Shown: positions 32,865 through 43,274 of the stretch, in pieces
Layout of the letters: every line of letters begins with the position of its first letter
Position numbering within the stretch: the first letter of the stretch is position 1
Origin: Vigna angularis
Taxonomy: Eukaryota > Streptophyta > Magnoliopsida > Fabales > Fabaceae
NCBI RefSeq assembly: GCF_016808095.1
Contig: NC_068976.1
Location: 5,241,001 to 5,305,000, forward strand
Direction of reading: 5' to 3'
Length of the DNA: 64,000 nt
Notes under the pieces: model-generated
Seen by the model: only the letters and a program-made list of their open reading frames with translations
Databases searched by the model: none
What the model was told of the DNA's origin: nothing
Made by a program: the position numbers and the translations under genes

Positions 32865-35800
32865 CTATGGATCTTTTCTTCTAATATTTAACTTTTTCCT
32901 TCGTATTGGCTGACTTAAATCTTGGATGGAATCTTGACTTGGTTGTGGTGGGTGAGGAGATTGGGGACTTGATGGTTGTGAAGGTGCAAGGGGTTGTGAA
33001 CTTTGTGCTTGTGCTGGTTTTGTTGGTTGGATGATGGCTGGACGTAAAGGGCACACTTTTTTGTTGTGCCCCAGTTCACGACAGATGCTACATTTCTTTC
33101 GCTGCCCACCAACACTCATTTGGGTCCCATCTTTCGTTAGCTCCCATGGCTCCATTCTTCTTTTTTTCTTTGGTCTCCCAGGCATGTTCCTCTTAAGTGG
33201 TGGCAGTACATCAGGAGAACTAGTTTTTTCCCATAGGAGGTGGCCATTCACAAGATAGATGATGGACGCATATGCCTCTTCATATGTGGATTTCCTAAAC
33301 CAAATTGGTATAAAAGTTTCTGGATCTACATTTGAACAGTTCATTGATGCAACTGCATGACAACATGGGATGCCACTGATCATCCACTTCCTGCAGCTAC
33401 ATTCTTCATTGTCCAGGTCCACTGTGAACTTGTTCCCAATGACTGAAACATGCCTAACCTCAAAAATCCTTCTTGCAGACCAGCTGAATAAATGAACATA
33501 AATAAGGCACATCAACAACTGGATATGAACATAAATAAGGCACAAGAACAATATTACCTTGAGACCCAATATCTTGACAAATTACATTCCTTCATAAGTC
33601 TCTTTTTGATCTTTGGACAGACATTGAAATCCATAGATGCCACCTTCGTTCTGTTCGTGGCCCATCTTTTCATCAAATACAGTCTAATATCTTCCAGCAG
33701 GGTTATAATGGGTTTTCCTCTGGACTGAACAAGGACACTGTTGAATCCTTCACTAATGTTGTTATCCAGAATATCACACATTGCTTGAGTTCTGAACCTA
33801 CTTCTTGACCAATACCTATTGCACGAGAATGAAGAAAATTTGTTACCAAACATGAGTAATGCAGAATCTTTATGCATGTAATGGAAATAATGTACCTTGG
33901 GGGAATGGCTATGAGGTATTTATATGCTTCTTCATTCACTATTCTGATATTCAACATCTCTCTCTCCCAAGCTTGGGGGTATGTGCTTGTGGCAGCCCTC
34001 CACATCAAATTCTTCAATATCTCACCCGAAAATCTTTTCCTAAAGTTAGCATAAAGGTGCCTGATGCAGAATCTTTGTTCTGCCCTAGGCAAAAGCTCTT
34101 GGATAGCTGGCACCAACCCCTGCCAACATCAACTTTTTAATCAAACACACATGATTAATAAAGTATGAATAATAAAATAATTTAAGTACTGCATGTACCT
34201 TTTGCTGGTCAGACATCCACGTGTACGCCCCATAAACTTCATTGCCCCCAAGGTCTTCAACCAATAATTGCAAAAACCAGGACCAACTATCTTTATTTTC
34301 GACTTCAACTACTGCATATGCAAGGGGTAGCATTTGCTCATTTGGATCCCTCCCAACAGCAGTAAGCAGCTCTCCCTTATAAAGACCTTTCAAAAAACAC
34401 CCATCTAAACGAATGATGGGCCTACAACTAATAAAACTGTCCTTACATGCTTTAAGACAAACATAACATCTCTCGAATATGGACTGACCATTATCACTGT
34501 TCACTTTAACCTTAACCGTTGACCCTGGGTTACTTCTCAATACCTCATGTGCGTAGTTATAAATCCTTCGAAATTGTTCTTTAAAATCCCCTTCACGTTC
34601 ACTTGATGCCATTAACTTCGCCCTTCTTGCTTTAGAAATTGATACATTGGTGTTCCATTTCCTTAATGCTTTGGTACGTATGTCTTAGACCCTTATACTA
34701 GGATTCTCATGTAAAGACTTATCTATTTCATGACTCAACCACTTACTATTCATCATTTTAATGTTCAGTTGCCTGCTGCAAGAATGAACATCAACAATCT
34801 TCCTTAACTGCCAAATCTTGCGTGTTGGCAAATACCCACAGTAAGCTACCCATGGACACTTTTTTTGCCCACCCATGCATCTCACCCTTACCCTACGGTT
34901 ATCATTTTTTACAAACTTAAGAGCCCTCCCAGCATGAATAGCATAGCTTCTAATGACTTCCTTAAACTCATCCTTATCGGTAAATATAGTACCAAGTTCC
35001 CATTTGTAATCTGACATTGACTTCTTTTTCCCAAATGTAGGAAAGGGACCTCTACTTGCTCTGTCCTCAGTTTCATCCTCCTCACTTCCACTATTATCTG
35101 GAGTTAACAGCACATCTGACTCCCATTCATCATCTGACAACCCCCTACCATGTCCTTGTGCTTCATTATCACTGTCTTCCATCTTGTATTCTGAATCACT
35201 ATTGTCCAAAGCAATAATATGTGCTTCATCCTCAGTATCCACTTCAACTTCTTCCTCATTGTCCACTTTCACTTCTTCCTCAGTGTGCAGTTCTACTTCT
35301 TCCTCATTGTGCAGTTCTACTTCTTCCTCACTATGAACTTCTACTTCTTCCTCACTGTGCACTTCTACTTCTTCCTCACTATGAACTTCTACTTCTTCCT
35401 CCACTCCACCCAGTTCCTCTGTGTCAACCTGCACTCCATCATCTCTCTCCAAGTCACCACCACAGTGAAGAGGACCTTCCTCAACCTCCTGTTGCACTTC
35501 AACAGGACCTTCTACACCAACCTCAACACCACTACCCTCACCACTCTCTGCAGGCCCTTGGCAAAGGTAAAGAATTTCATCCTCATTTTCTACAACCACT
35601 GCTTCGCTCACTTTATGTACAACATACAAGTTGACTTTCCCCAACAATTTTCCCACATTCATCATGTTCAAAGCTCCTTTATCGTCATATAGCTTATACA
35701 AAACATGTTCAATATCGTAATATAACTCATGTACTTCCATGTAACCCAAATCTTTAAGTGAACCTACTACTCCAAAATAGCTCCATGTATCGGGGTCAAT

Positions 35801-35899
35801 GTCCCAATAACATATCTTCCCACCTATATAATTAAAGGGCACTTCCTTTATCAAGGTCCCACCGTGGTGGACCACTACCTCAAACCTATCGTTAGACAT
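32865..35899 (-). pseudogene. MULE transposase (PB1-like, MuDR zinc finger, MULE DDE, SWIM), one internal stop
   Basis: Exons 35899-34199, 34119-33896, 33815-33558 and 33483-32865 all have GT/AG introns and matching phases, giving 933 codons with a single in-frame TAA (34685-34687, codon 405). In order: PB1-like domain (residues about 1-110), acidic EEEVEVHS-type octapeptide repeats (about 180-235), MuDR-type N-terminal region with RVRVRCMGGQKKCPWVAY (about 310-395), and the catalytic core. The core has LDGCFLKGLYKGELLTAVG, MSDQQK spliced to GLVPAI, and CIRHLYANF. A SWIM finger (ECSCRKWMISGIPCCHAVASM region) and a CCHC-like knuckle (CSICRELGHNKKVC) follow. All core landmarks survive. Two frames either side of the stop are in register, so it looks like one substitution. 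Confidence 0.88.
35230..35405 (-). repeat. 24-bp coding minisatellite in MULE transposase
   Basis: About seven tandem 24-bp units encode EEEVEVHS with variants (EEEVELHN, EEEVELHT, EEEVKVDN). The repeat is in frame and makes an acidic linker. Confidence 0.9.
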
Positions 35900-36352
35900 C
35901 CCTACACTACAAATGGAAAAGGGGGACCACTCATTAACTTAAATTAACACACCATGGGACCAATTTCAACACCCAACGCCAGTACTTTTTCCATAAACCC
36001 CCCACCACGCCACAAATATAATCATATTTTAAACACAACAAATATGGAATCCACCCATTAAAGACAAAACAAATACACAATCCACCCATTAAAGACAACA
36101 ACATAAGTAAGAACAGTGATGCGATCAGTGACTATAACAACAACATAAGAACAGTAATGCGATCACTAACCTCACTAGCACTGACGAACGAACCACACTC
36201 TTGGATGAACCACAAACTTGATTTCACCAAAAATCAAAATCTGCACTCTTGGAAAGGTGATTGTTGAACCCTAAATCGCCCGCGAGGAGATTTTACCCCA
36301 AATGTAATTAAGCCTAAAATTATTTTTAACCCTATCTTTTAAATTAATTTAA

Positions 36353-36413
36353 ATCATTTTAAATTATTTTAAATCATTTTAAATTATTTTAAATCATTTT
36401 AAATTATTTTATT
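36353..36413. repeat. 20-bp tandem repeat, 3 copies
   Basis: The unit aaatcattttaaattatttt is repeated three times perfectly, within the MULE upstream region. Confidence 0.9.
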
Positions 36414-36779
36414 TTAACACATATAATAAAGTCACAGTGTCACCTCAACCAAAACTGTACAACTCATCAGTTTTGTGCCAGCTGGGGCAGCTGTGCCGTT
36501 AGTCTTTTTAACGCTATAACCAAAAAGGACTAACGTGCATCGTTTTTGCGAAAAGTAGGATGTTAGTAAACTTTTAAAAAAAAGGATGACCACTTTGAAC
36601 AGATCCTACGAAAAGAGAGACCAAAATAGGTATTAAACCTAATTATTTTTTGTGAATGCTTCCGCGAAGGCCTGTTTCTGAAATAACAAAATGTTTGGAG
36701 ACCCTAACAACTCGAACGTACTGGTGTACATAAATTGAATTGAGAGCACAAATAAACCATTACTCGGGAAAACCAAAAA

Positions 36780-37341
36780 ATGGCCCAACTTGGTGTCCCG
36801 GTAAAATCACTAGCAACGTCATGCAAACTTTCTCACATTCACATCCCCAAATCCGCTTTCTTTTCTCACTGTCTCCCTCCATTTCCCTCCTTCACCACCA
36901 AACCTTCTCTCCTTGTCCAACCTAGCCACCCGTTATCCGCGCTTCGTTACCGCACTCTCGCACCCTGCAACTGCAATAAGTCAGGTACTTTCTCCGATTA
37001 ACTTGGATTCGGCGTTTTCTCAAACACCTTATCGTTTACTACGAATTCCAACTTCACGCCTTTTCAGCTGTTCTTCTCACCTCATTCAGTTCTTCTCTTT
37101 AGATATTATTTCGCAATTGGAACTCGGAAAACCTGAGCCAAAAGGGAAACCGGAGAAACGAGTTAACGGTATATTCTGGATCATTCTCCTCAACATTGGC
37201 GTTTTCATCGCTGACCACTTTTTGCATGTAATTTTCTTGCTATCTTTATTTACTACTGTATCTTCATTATTTATTTTTTATCTGTATATTTTTTTACATT
37301 AAAGAAATACAATAAATTTCATAATTTTAGTCAAATAATGG

Positions 37342-37393
<52 letters not shown>

Positions 37394-40345
37394 TCGTTTT
37401 TTCTTTCAATCCCACAGATCAGAAGACATACAAGAATCCAATTAACATGTTTCTTTCAAAAATAATCCTATACTTATAAGGAAGATAAAAAAACTAAAAG
37501 AATCTAGAAAGCAATTGGCTTAAATAAAATACATTTTTACTCTGTTTCCTCCCTTAAATGTAAAGAGATGTACTCTGGTGCTTTAAAGTGTTTTTATCAT
37601 TCTATTATTCTTATGCACACTAATGGTGTTAATTTTAGCTGATGTAGCAGAGGCGTAGCTTATAGATTATCAAATGTCAAACAAAATTGATCAAGACAGA
37701 CTGTTAAAGTGACAAAGTAGTATCTTTGTCTAACAAATGCAGTTTTATAAACCAAAGCAAAAAAGAAAACTTAAAAGACCAAACTGGGCAATAAAATATA
37801 ACGAGGAATCATATTTTCGCTTTGACTTTGCCAATATGAACGTACATCACAATCTCTTGTATTTTTCCGTTTCGGTCTCATTTCTTTGATCGCATTGAAA
37901 TAATGAGGGAAGGAGAAATAAAAGCAATAATGTTTCTGCACATTCTTGATGGGGTGTGAAATGGATGGACATGAGAGGTAGAACAAGAGAAAAGAGAAAA
38001 GAGAGACAAGGAAGGTTAATACATGACAGATGGAAGGTACAATGGAAAAAGAAGACAGAAAAAAGACTACGAATGTTAAATGCGTCCAAGAGAAAATAGG
38101 AGTAAGAGTCAAACTCTATAAAAGGAAAATCAGGAGCTCTTTTAAAGGAGTGTGAAACAAGTGGCATTGCATAAACAGGGTTGTTTCTGTGTTTGTTGGA
38201 TGATGTATGGTTTTATATAATTTCTGCAAGGTTAATGGGGCAAAGGATTTGTATTTGTACCACACGTGGCCTGCTTGGTACCAGTTTGTCACAGCTACAT
38301 TTTGTCATGCTAATTGGTGAGTGTCTTACTCTCTCATTTCAGTTTTTCCATGTTATTTTTCTTTTTTTTGAAGAACATATTCTAGAGAGTTTTAAGATGC
38401 TTTTAATCAGAATTGGAGTTTTACCTTAGTTTTGTAATAAAGGTTTCAATATAGTTGATATAAGAAGTTATGTGGGTAAGATTGTGAACAGCACTACAAG
38501 AACTGAATGAACTGTATGAGTGTTTTTCCATTCTAAATTTCGGTTGTTCCAAATAAGAAAGCGTAGACACCTGAAAATAATAATCTAGTAATGTCTAATG
38601 TGTGTCAGACACACTGAGTATTCTTGGTTGCATTTTATGAATTTATTATACTTTTATATTTTAAGCTTTGATATGAATAAAAATGAGAGTTAGATGAATA
38701 GCAGCATTTTTTTTATTTAAGCAATCATCATTTTTTAAATTAGTTCTCATTTGATCTTTGACTGTGTTTTATATTAATTTTTATTTTATTTTTGTGAACT
38801 ACTTTCTCACTATCTCATTTTACAAGATGACTAATGCATTAACTTGTTCAGGAAGCATCTTTCTAGCAACCTTTTCTTCCTTTACATTTTTGGTAAGGCT
38901 GTAACACGGTCACTTGTCTTTCTCGTAAAGTGAGTTGTTATGGGATTGATGCTTGAGAGTTTGTTATTTTGTTGTTTCCACAATAGGAAAACTTGTTGAA
39001 GAAGAGGAAGGGAACCTTGCTTTGTGGCTTTCTTATATTCTTACTGGTGTAGGAGCAAACCTGGTTTCATGGTTGGTTTTACCTAGAAATACAGTTTCTG
39101 TTGGAGCTTCTGGTGCTGTTTTTGGGTTATTTACCATCAGTGTCCTTGTAAAGGTACCTGGAATTGGATGCCAGAGTTCATCTGTTTGCGGTATTTCTTC
39201 CAAGTTTTAACAGTGAAGCTTTTAATTAATGCAGATGTCCTGGGACTGGAGGAAGATCCTTGAAGTGCTTATATTGGGTCAGTTCGTTATAGAGAAGGTG
39301 ATTAGAGATATTGGAACTTAAGGTCATGTTACTTTTTCAATATGCATCCAGAATCATGTGTCATGCTTCATAAATGGTTGAGTAATGATATATCATCGCT
39401 CTCCACTATAAACACTTAACTAACATTTTTCATTTCCGTCTATTTCTTTTTTCTTATTGCATCATACTACCTATTATAGCCACTGTACTCTTTGTCTTAC
39501 TAGGTGTCAAATAGATAAAAGGTATCCATAAATCATGTTTTTTTTATGGTTTCCTATGTATGTGATGTTTTCACGTTTTTTTATTGATCCCTGAGTAAAC
39601 TATATATGATCCGTAATAATATTTGTGATTTCCTTTTGTCTCTTTTTTCGTATTACATTATATTACTTATTGATTATTTGTGTTCCAAGTGTTGAAAATA
39701 TTGTACAGAATTGAACTAGTTAAGTAACATACAAGTGAAAAAAACCTACAACCTATAATTCTTTAGGTAAAAGTGATGTGATGTTCTATGGTCTATTGGT
39801 GAATATCACATTGGTGTTTCTCCATTTTTGCGACGAGTTGTATCAAAGTCAGTAGTAAGTTATAGTGTTCGGCTCAGATAGTACAGTGTGGTAATTTTCC
39901 TTTATGTTGGCTCCCGGTGTGTTGGGAAGATCTCCCTCTAATGTTCTGCCCTCAAATTATCCATCAATGTGATGTCTTTTCCTCACTAGGTGTCAAATAG
40001 ATGAAAAGTGTCCATCAATCATATCCGTAAATGGTTTCCTATCTGTGTTGATGTTTTTTATTAACCAACTATTTATATTTTGGACAAAACGGTCAAAATT
40101 TTTATTCATTTGCTCTTTGATTTATGCCAACTATTATCTATCAGTGCTCTGTATGATTCATCTGTTCTTTATGTGTGTCCTAGGTTATGGAGGCAGCCCA
40201 AGCTTCAACATCATTATCAGGAACCTTTCACGGAGGCTACACATTGCAAAGTGTAAATCACATCGCACATCTTTCTGGTGCGCTTGTTGGTGTGCTTTTG
40301 GTTTGGCTTCTTAGCAAAGTTCCTTCTGCTCCTTTAGACCAATAA
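36780..40345 (+). CDS. RBL11: Rhomboid-like protease, plastid type (RBL11-like), complete, 7 exons
   Basis: Exons 36780-36984, 37103-37227, 38231-38316, 38852-38892, 38987-39153, 39235-39297 and 40184-40345 all have GT/AG borders and phases that fit, giving 282 residues. The N-terminus (MAQLGVPVKS…, rich in Ser, Pro, Leu and lacking acidic residues) looks like a plastid transit peptide. Landmarks are RVNGIFWIILLNIGVFIADH (first membrane helix), FCHANWKHLSSNLFFLYIFG, catalytic serine in VGASGAVFG, and catalytic His in NHIAHLSGALVG. Both catalytic residues are present, so it should be an active intramembrane serine protease. Arabidopsis RBL11 is a chloroplast inner-envelope protein; assignment to RBL11 rather than RBL10 is from recalled similarity. 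A MULE end lies just upstream. Confidence 0.93.
37345..37389. repeat. (TA)n microsatellite in rhomboid intron 2
   Basis: Perfect TA alternation of about 45 bp in the 1-kb intron. Confidence 0.95.
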
Positions 40346-41362
40346 CCCACGCAGTTCAACAAAAAAGGCCGAACTACTAGCGTACCTTAGCTAGACCAAA
40401 AATTACAAATGTGTCATTTTGTTACTTCTGCTACTATTGATGCTAGGCGTTCAAATAATATCAATATCTGTTATAAGGGTATAGTCTTGTTAAGAACGCT
40501 TCGCTATATACGCATTGTTGTTATAGAGACCTTGGTATTGAGAAGTGTGAGGAAATAGCTCAAATTCACCGGACAATGTACCCCACACAAATGAGTAATA
40601 CACGATAATGAAGAACTTGCAAGAACAATTAAACGATTACACAAAAAATCACTTAAAGAAATTTAACGTGATCTAATTAAAGTATTAACTAATTTCAATC
40701 TACATCTATGGTCAGAAATTTACTAAGAATTGAGATTACAACTCTTGGTTTTTTTTACGATAGCTCATACAGGCTCTATTTATACAGAAAAATAAATGTC
40801 AATCTAACTTTTATAAAACGTGCCGAAACAGTTGGAGGAGGCACGTGAACATTGTTTCACATGAGTTTGAATCATCAACCGAGGCAGATTTTAATAACAA
40901 ATGATGAAGTTATAATTCATGTGGGGTAAAATGATCTGATATATCTAGTGCTTTAAAGATAAATAGAAGGTCTTATACCATCAAGCCTTAAACGAAGACA
41001 ATTTTTTATCATTAAACAGTCTATGACGTTCATAACATGATTTTACTGAACCAATTTTTCACAAATCTCCACAATGGTTGATCGCTTTCGTTGGGTAATA
41101 AAATAAAAGTCAATCTTCTAATACAACGGTACTGCAGTAATTGTCTAATTATTTGCACTAGTTGTCAGTCAGTGCCTGGGGTGTTTTGTGAATAAAATTC
41201 AATTGCATTAATATATTAGTTTAGGTCATTTTGCATGTTAATTGAATGATTTCATCATGCATTGTTTTTTGTTTTGGATCATACATTTGAGTTTTGTGTT
41301 TTTCTTATAGATAGGTGTTTCTAAATGTTAAAATCACAACTTTAGAAGAAATAATGTCCAAG
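40346..41362. other. 3' flank of the rhomboid gene, intergenic
   Basis: No coding region or recognisable transposon. The first 150 bp is probably 3' untranslated sequence. Confidence 0.45.
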
Positions 41363-41672
41363 ATGTAGAGTTAAAACCAGAGAGTTCCACAACTTAGTTG
41401 TGAACGTTTCCACAACTTAGTTGTGAACGTTTCCACAACATGTGGAACTGTCTCCAAAATGAAGAGTTGAAACCAGAAAGTTTCACAACTGAGCTGTGAA
41501 AGTTTTCATAACTTGTGGAACTGTCTCGAGAGAAATAGAATGCAAATCAGAGAGTTCCACAATTGAGTTGTGGCTTTTTCCACAACTTGTGGATTTACTT
41601 TAGGAGAGGAAAATTGAAACGAAAGAAGAGCACAAGTAGATTGTGGATTTTTCCATGAGTAGTGAAATTGTT
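41363..41672. repeat. Degenerate ~80-bp tandem repeat with internal palindromes
   Basis: Four imperfect units share agagttccacaact…agttgtg…ttttccacaacttgtggaact. Each contains an inverted pair (CCACAACT…AGTTGTGG). In the first unit a 23-bp segment (starting acttagttgtgaacg) is exactly duplicated. Confidence 0.8.
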
Positions 41673-42042
41673 CAAAGCAGTTATAACATCTCATTATGTG
41701 GATTTAAAGAGATTAAAAAAGTAGATAAATGAAGGACATTAAAAAAGTTGTCTGATGGAAAGCTCTGTACAGAGCTTTTGGCCTCGGTTCTCTACAGAAC
41801 CGAGGCCATAACCGATGACAAAAAGTTAGCAGTTGAAATGGTCAGTTATTTTGCTGATGTATGCAGGAGATTCGGCCTCGGTTTTCGTCAGAACCGATGT
41901 CGTATGTCACTGCAAAATTCTGACATTCCCATACCTACAGTCTTACAATAAATGCGGAAGCTAGAGGGTCAAACATTTGGCCTCAATTATACCCAGAACA
42001 GATGCCATAGAGTTGTTCTGACTCCCTTGACTTATTTAAATA

Positions 42043-42418
42043 GGGTTAAATATGTTTTTGGTCCTTTAACTTTCAATGAAAATTGGAATTAGTTCATCTT
42101 CAAAACTTTGGCCTAATTTAGTCCTCAAACTTTAGAAATATGTGAATCTAGTCCTTTTAGCTAAATTTTGTTAGGTTTATTTGATGTTTCAAGTGCGTTT
42201 CATGAGAGCATTTGAGTTGTTTACACTGTTTGACACATTTTTGCTTCAATGTTAACTGAGAAATGCGTTTAAAACATCAAATAAAATTAACAAAATTTAG
42301 TTAAAATGACTAAATTCACACATTTCTAAAGTTTGGGGACTAAATTGGTCCAAAGTTTCAAAGAGGGACTAATTCCAATTTTCAATGAAAGTTAAGGGAC
42401 CAAAAACATATTTAATCA
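42043..42418. mobile_element. MITE (Mutator-type) with 10-bp direct repeats, inside CACTA
   Basis: A 376-bp unit with long terminal inverted repeats: the left reads GGGTTAAATATGTTTTTGG and the right, reverse-complemented, TGATTAAATATGTTTTTGG. Identical tatttaaata flanks lie at 42033-42042 and 42419-42428. No coding capacity. A diverged sibling lies at 59986-60247. Confidence 0.9.
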
Positions 42419-43274
42419 TATTTAAATATTTAATATATATTTTTGGGATTTTTGGTCTCGGTTTGGCGGGAAACCGAGGTAAAATGTCTAATCGAAAATT
42501 GCAAAACTGTCATTTTGAATTTAATTTCAATTTTTTTTAAAATGACTTTAGGCCTTGGTTTGATGGACAACCGAGGCCATATCCACCCAATTGCCTCGGT
42601 TTTTTTAACCGAGGTAGTAACCTTTAAGTAGGTTAAAAAATTATTACAGAGAGTGAACAATTTTCGTCTTCCTTGCAAAATTGTTCAAACTCTCCGCAAA
42701 GCTCTCCTCCGCCGTGCCTTGCCTCTCGTTTCCTTTGCATTTCGACCAATCATCCTTGATTTTTATTGTCGATGTGTCCTTCATGATCATTTTGGAAGGA
42801 TTTGCACCAATCAAAATCAGTTTTGAAGCATTATTCTACCGTCGTCGTCGCCGTTGTTTGTTAATTTCTTTTCGCGTTTTTGGTTTGTTTAGATACGTTT
42901 TTCGATTATTTTGTTGCGTTTTTTATTATTTTGATTGATGAGATTTACGTTTTGTTGTATTTGTGTGTAGGTACTGTGATTTTACTGCGTTCCAAAATGT
43001 GAGTAGTCGTTTCTTCTCCGTTGTTGTCTCTTTTTTCACGCTCTCAGGTTCCTATTGTGTTTATTAATTTTTTTTTATTAATTTTTAATTTTTTGTATGT
43101 TGAATATATGTAATGATGTGTGATTGAATGTTTGAATTGATCATTTGAGTGCTTATTAATTGTATGACTGTATGACTAAATTGATTGTATGATTGAATTA
43201 ATTTAATGCTAAATATGTATAATTGTATGATTCTTTGATTGTAATTTTGTAGAACATTTGTAGAATATTTACGT

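Larger units (their letters stand above)
32472..36640 (-). mobile_element. MULE (Mutator-like) DNA transposon
   Basis: About 4.2 kb. Related terminal regions in inverted orientation lie at 32472-32592 (cgttttagtccccc…ggtggtccc, with three local copies) and 36540-36640 (reverse complement reads tattttggtctctcttttcg…gttcaaagtggtc). Between them lies a four-exon minus-strand MuDR-type transposase. A 9-bp target duplication could not be fixed because the outermost bases are divergent. The right end lies about 140 bp upstream of the rhomboid start codon. The GRF gene appears to be just outside the left terminus. Confidence 0.75.

Noticed and set aside
35219..35692. Plus-strand ORFs rich in FYFFLTVHF repeats
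   Set aside because: Antisense translation of the 24-bp coding repeat in the MULE transposase.
40045..40314. 89-residue ORF over the last rhomboid exon
   Set aside because: Wrong frame; the spliced exon 40184-40345 gives the conserved rhomboid C-terminus.
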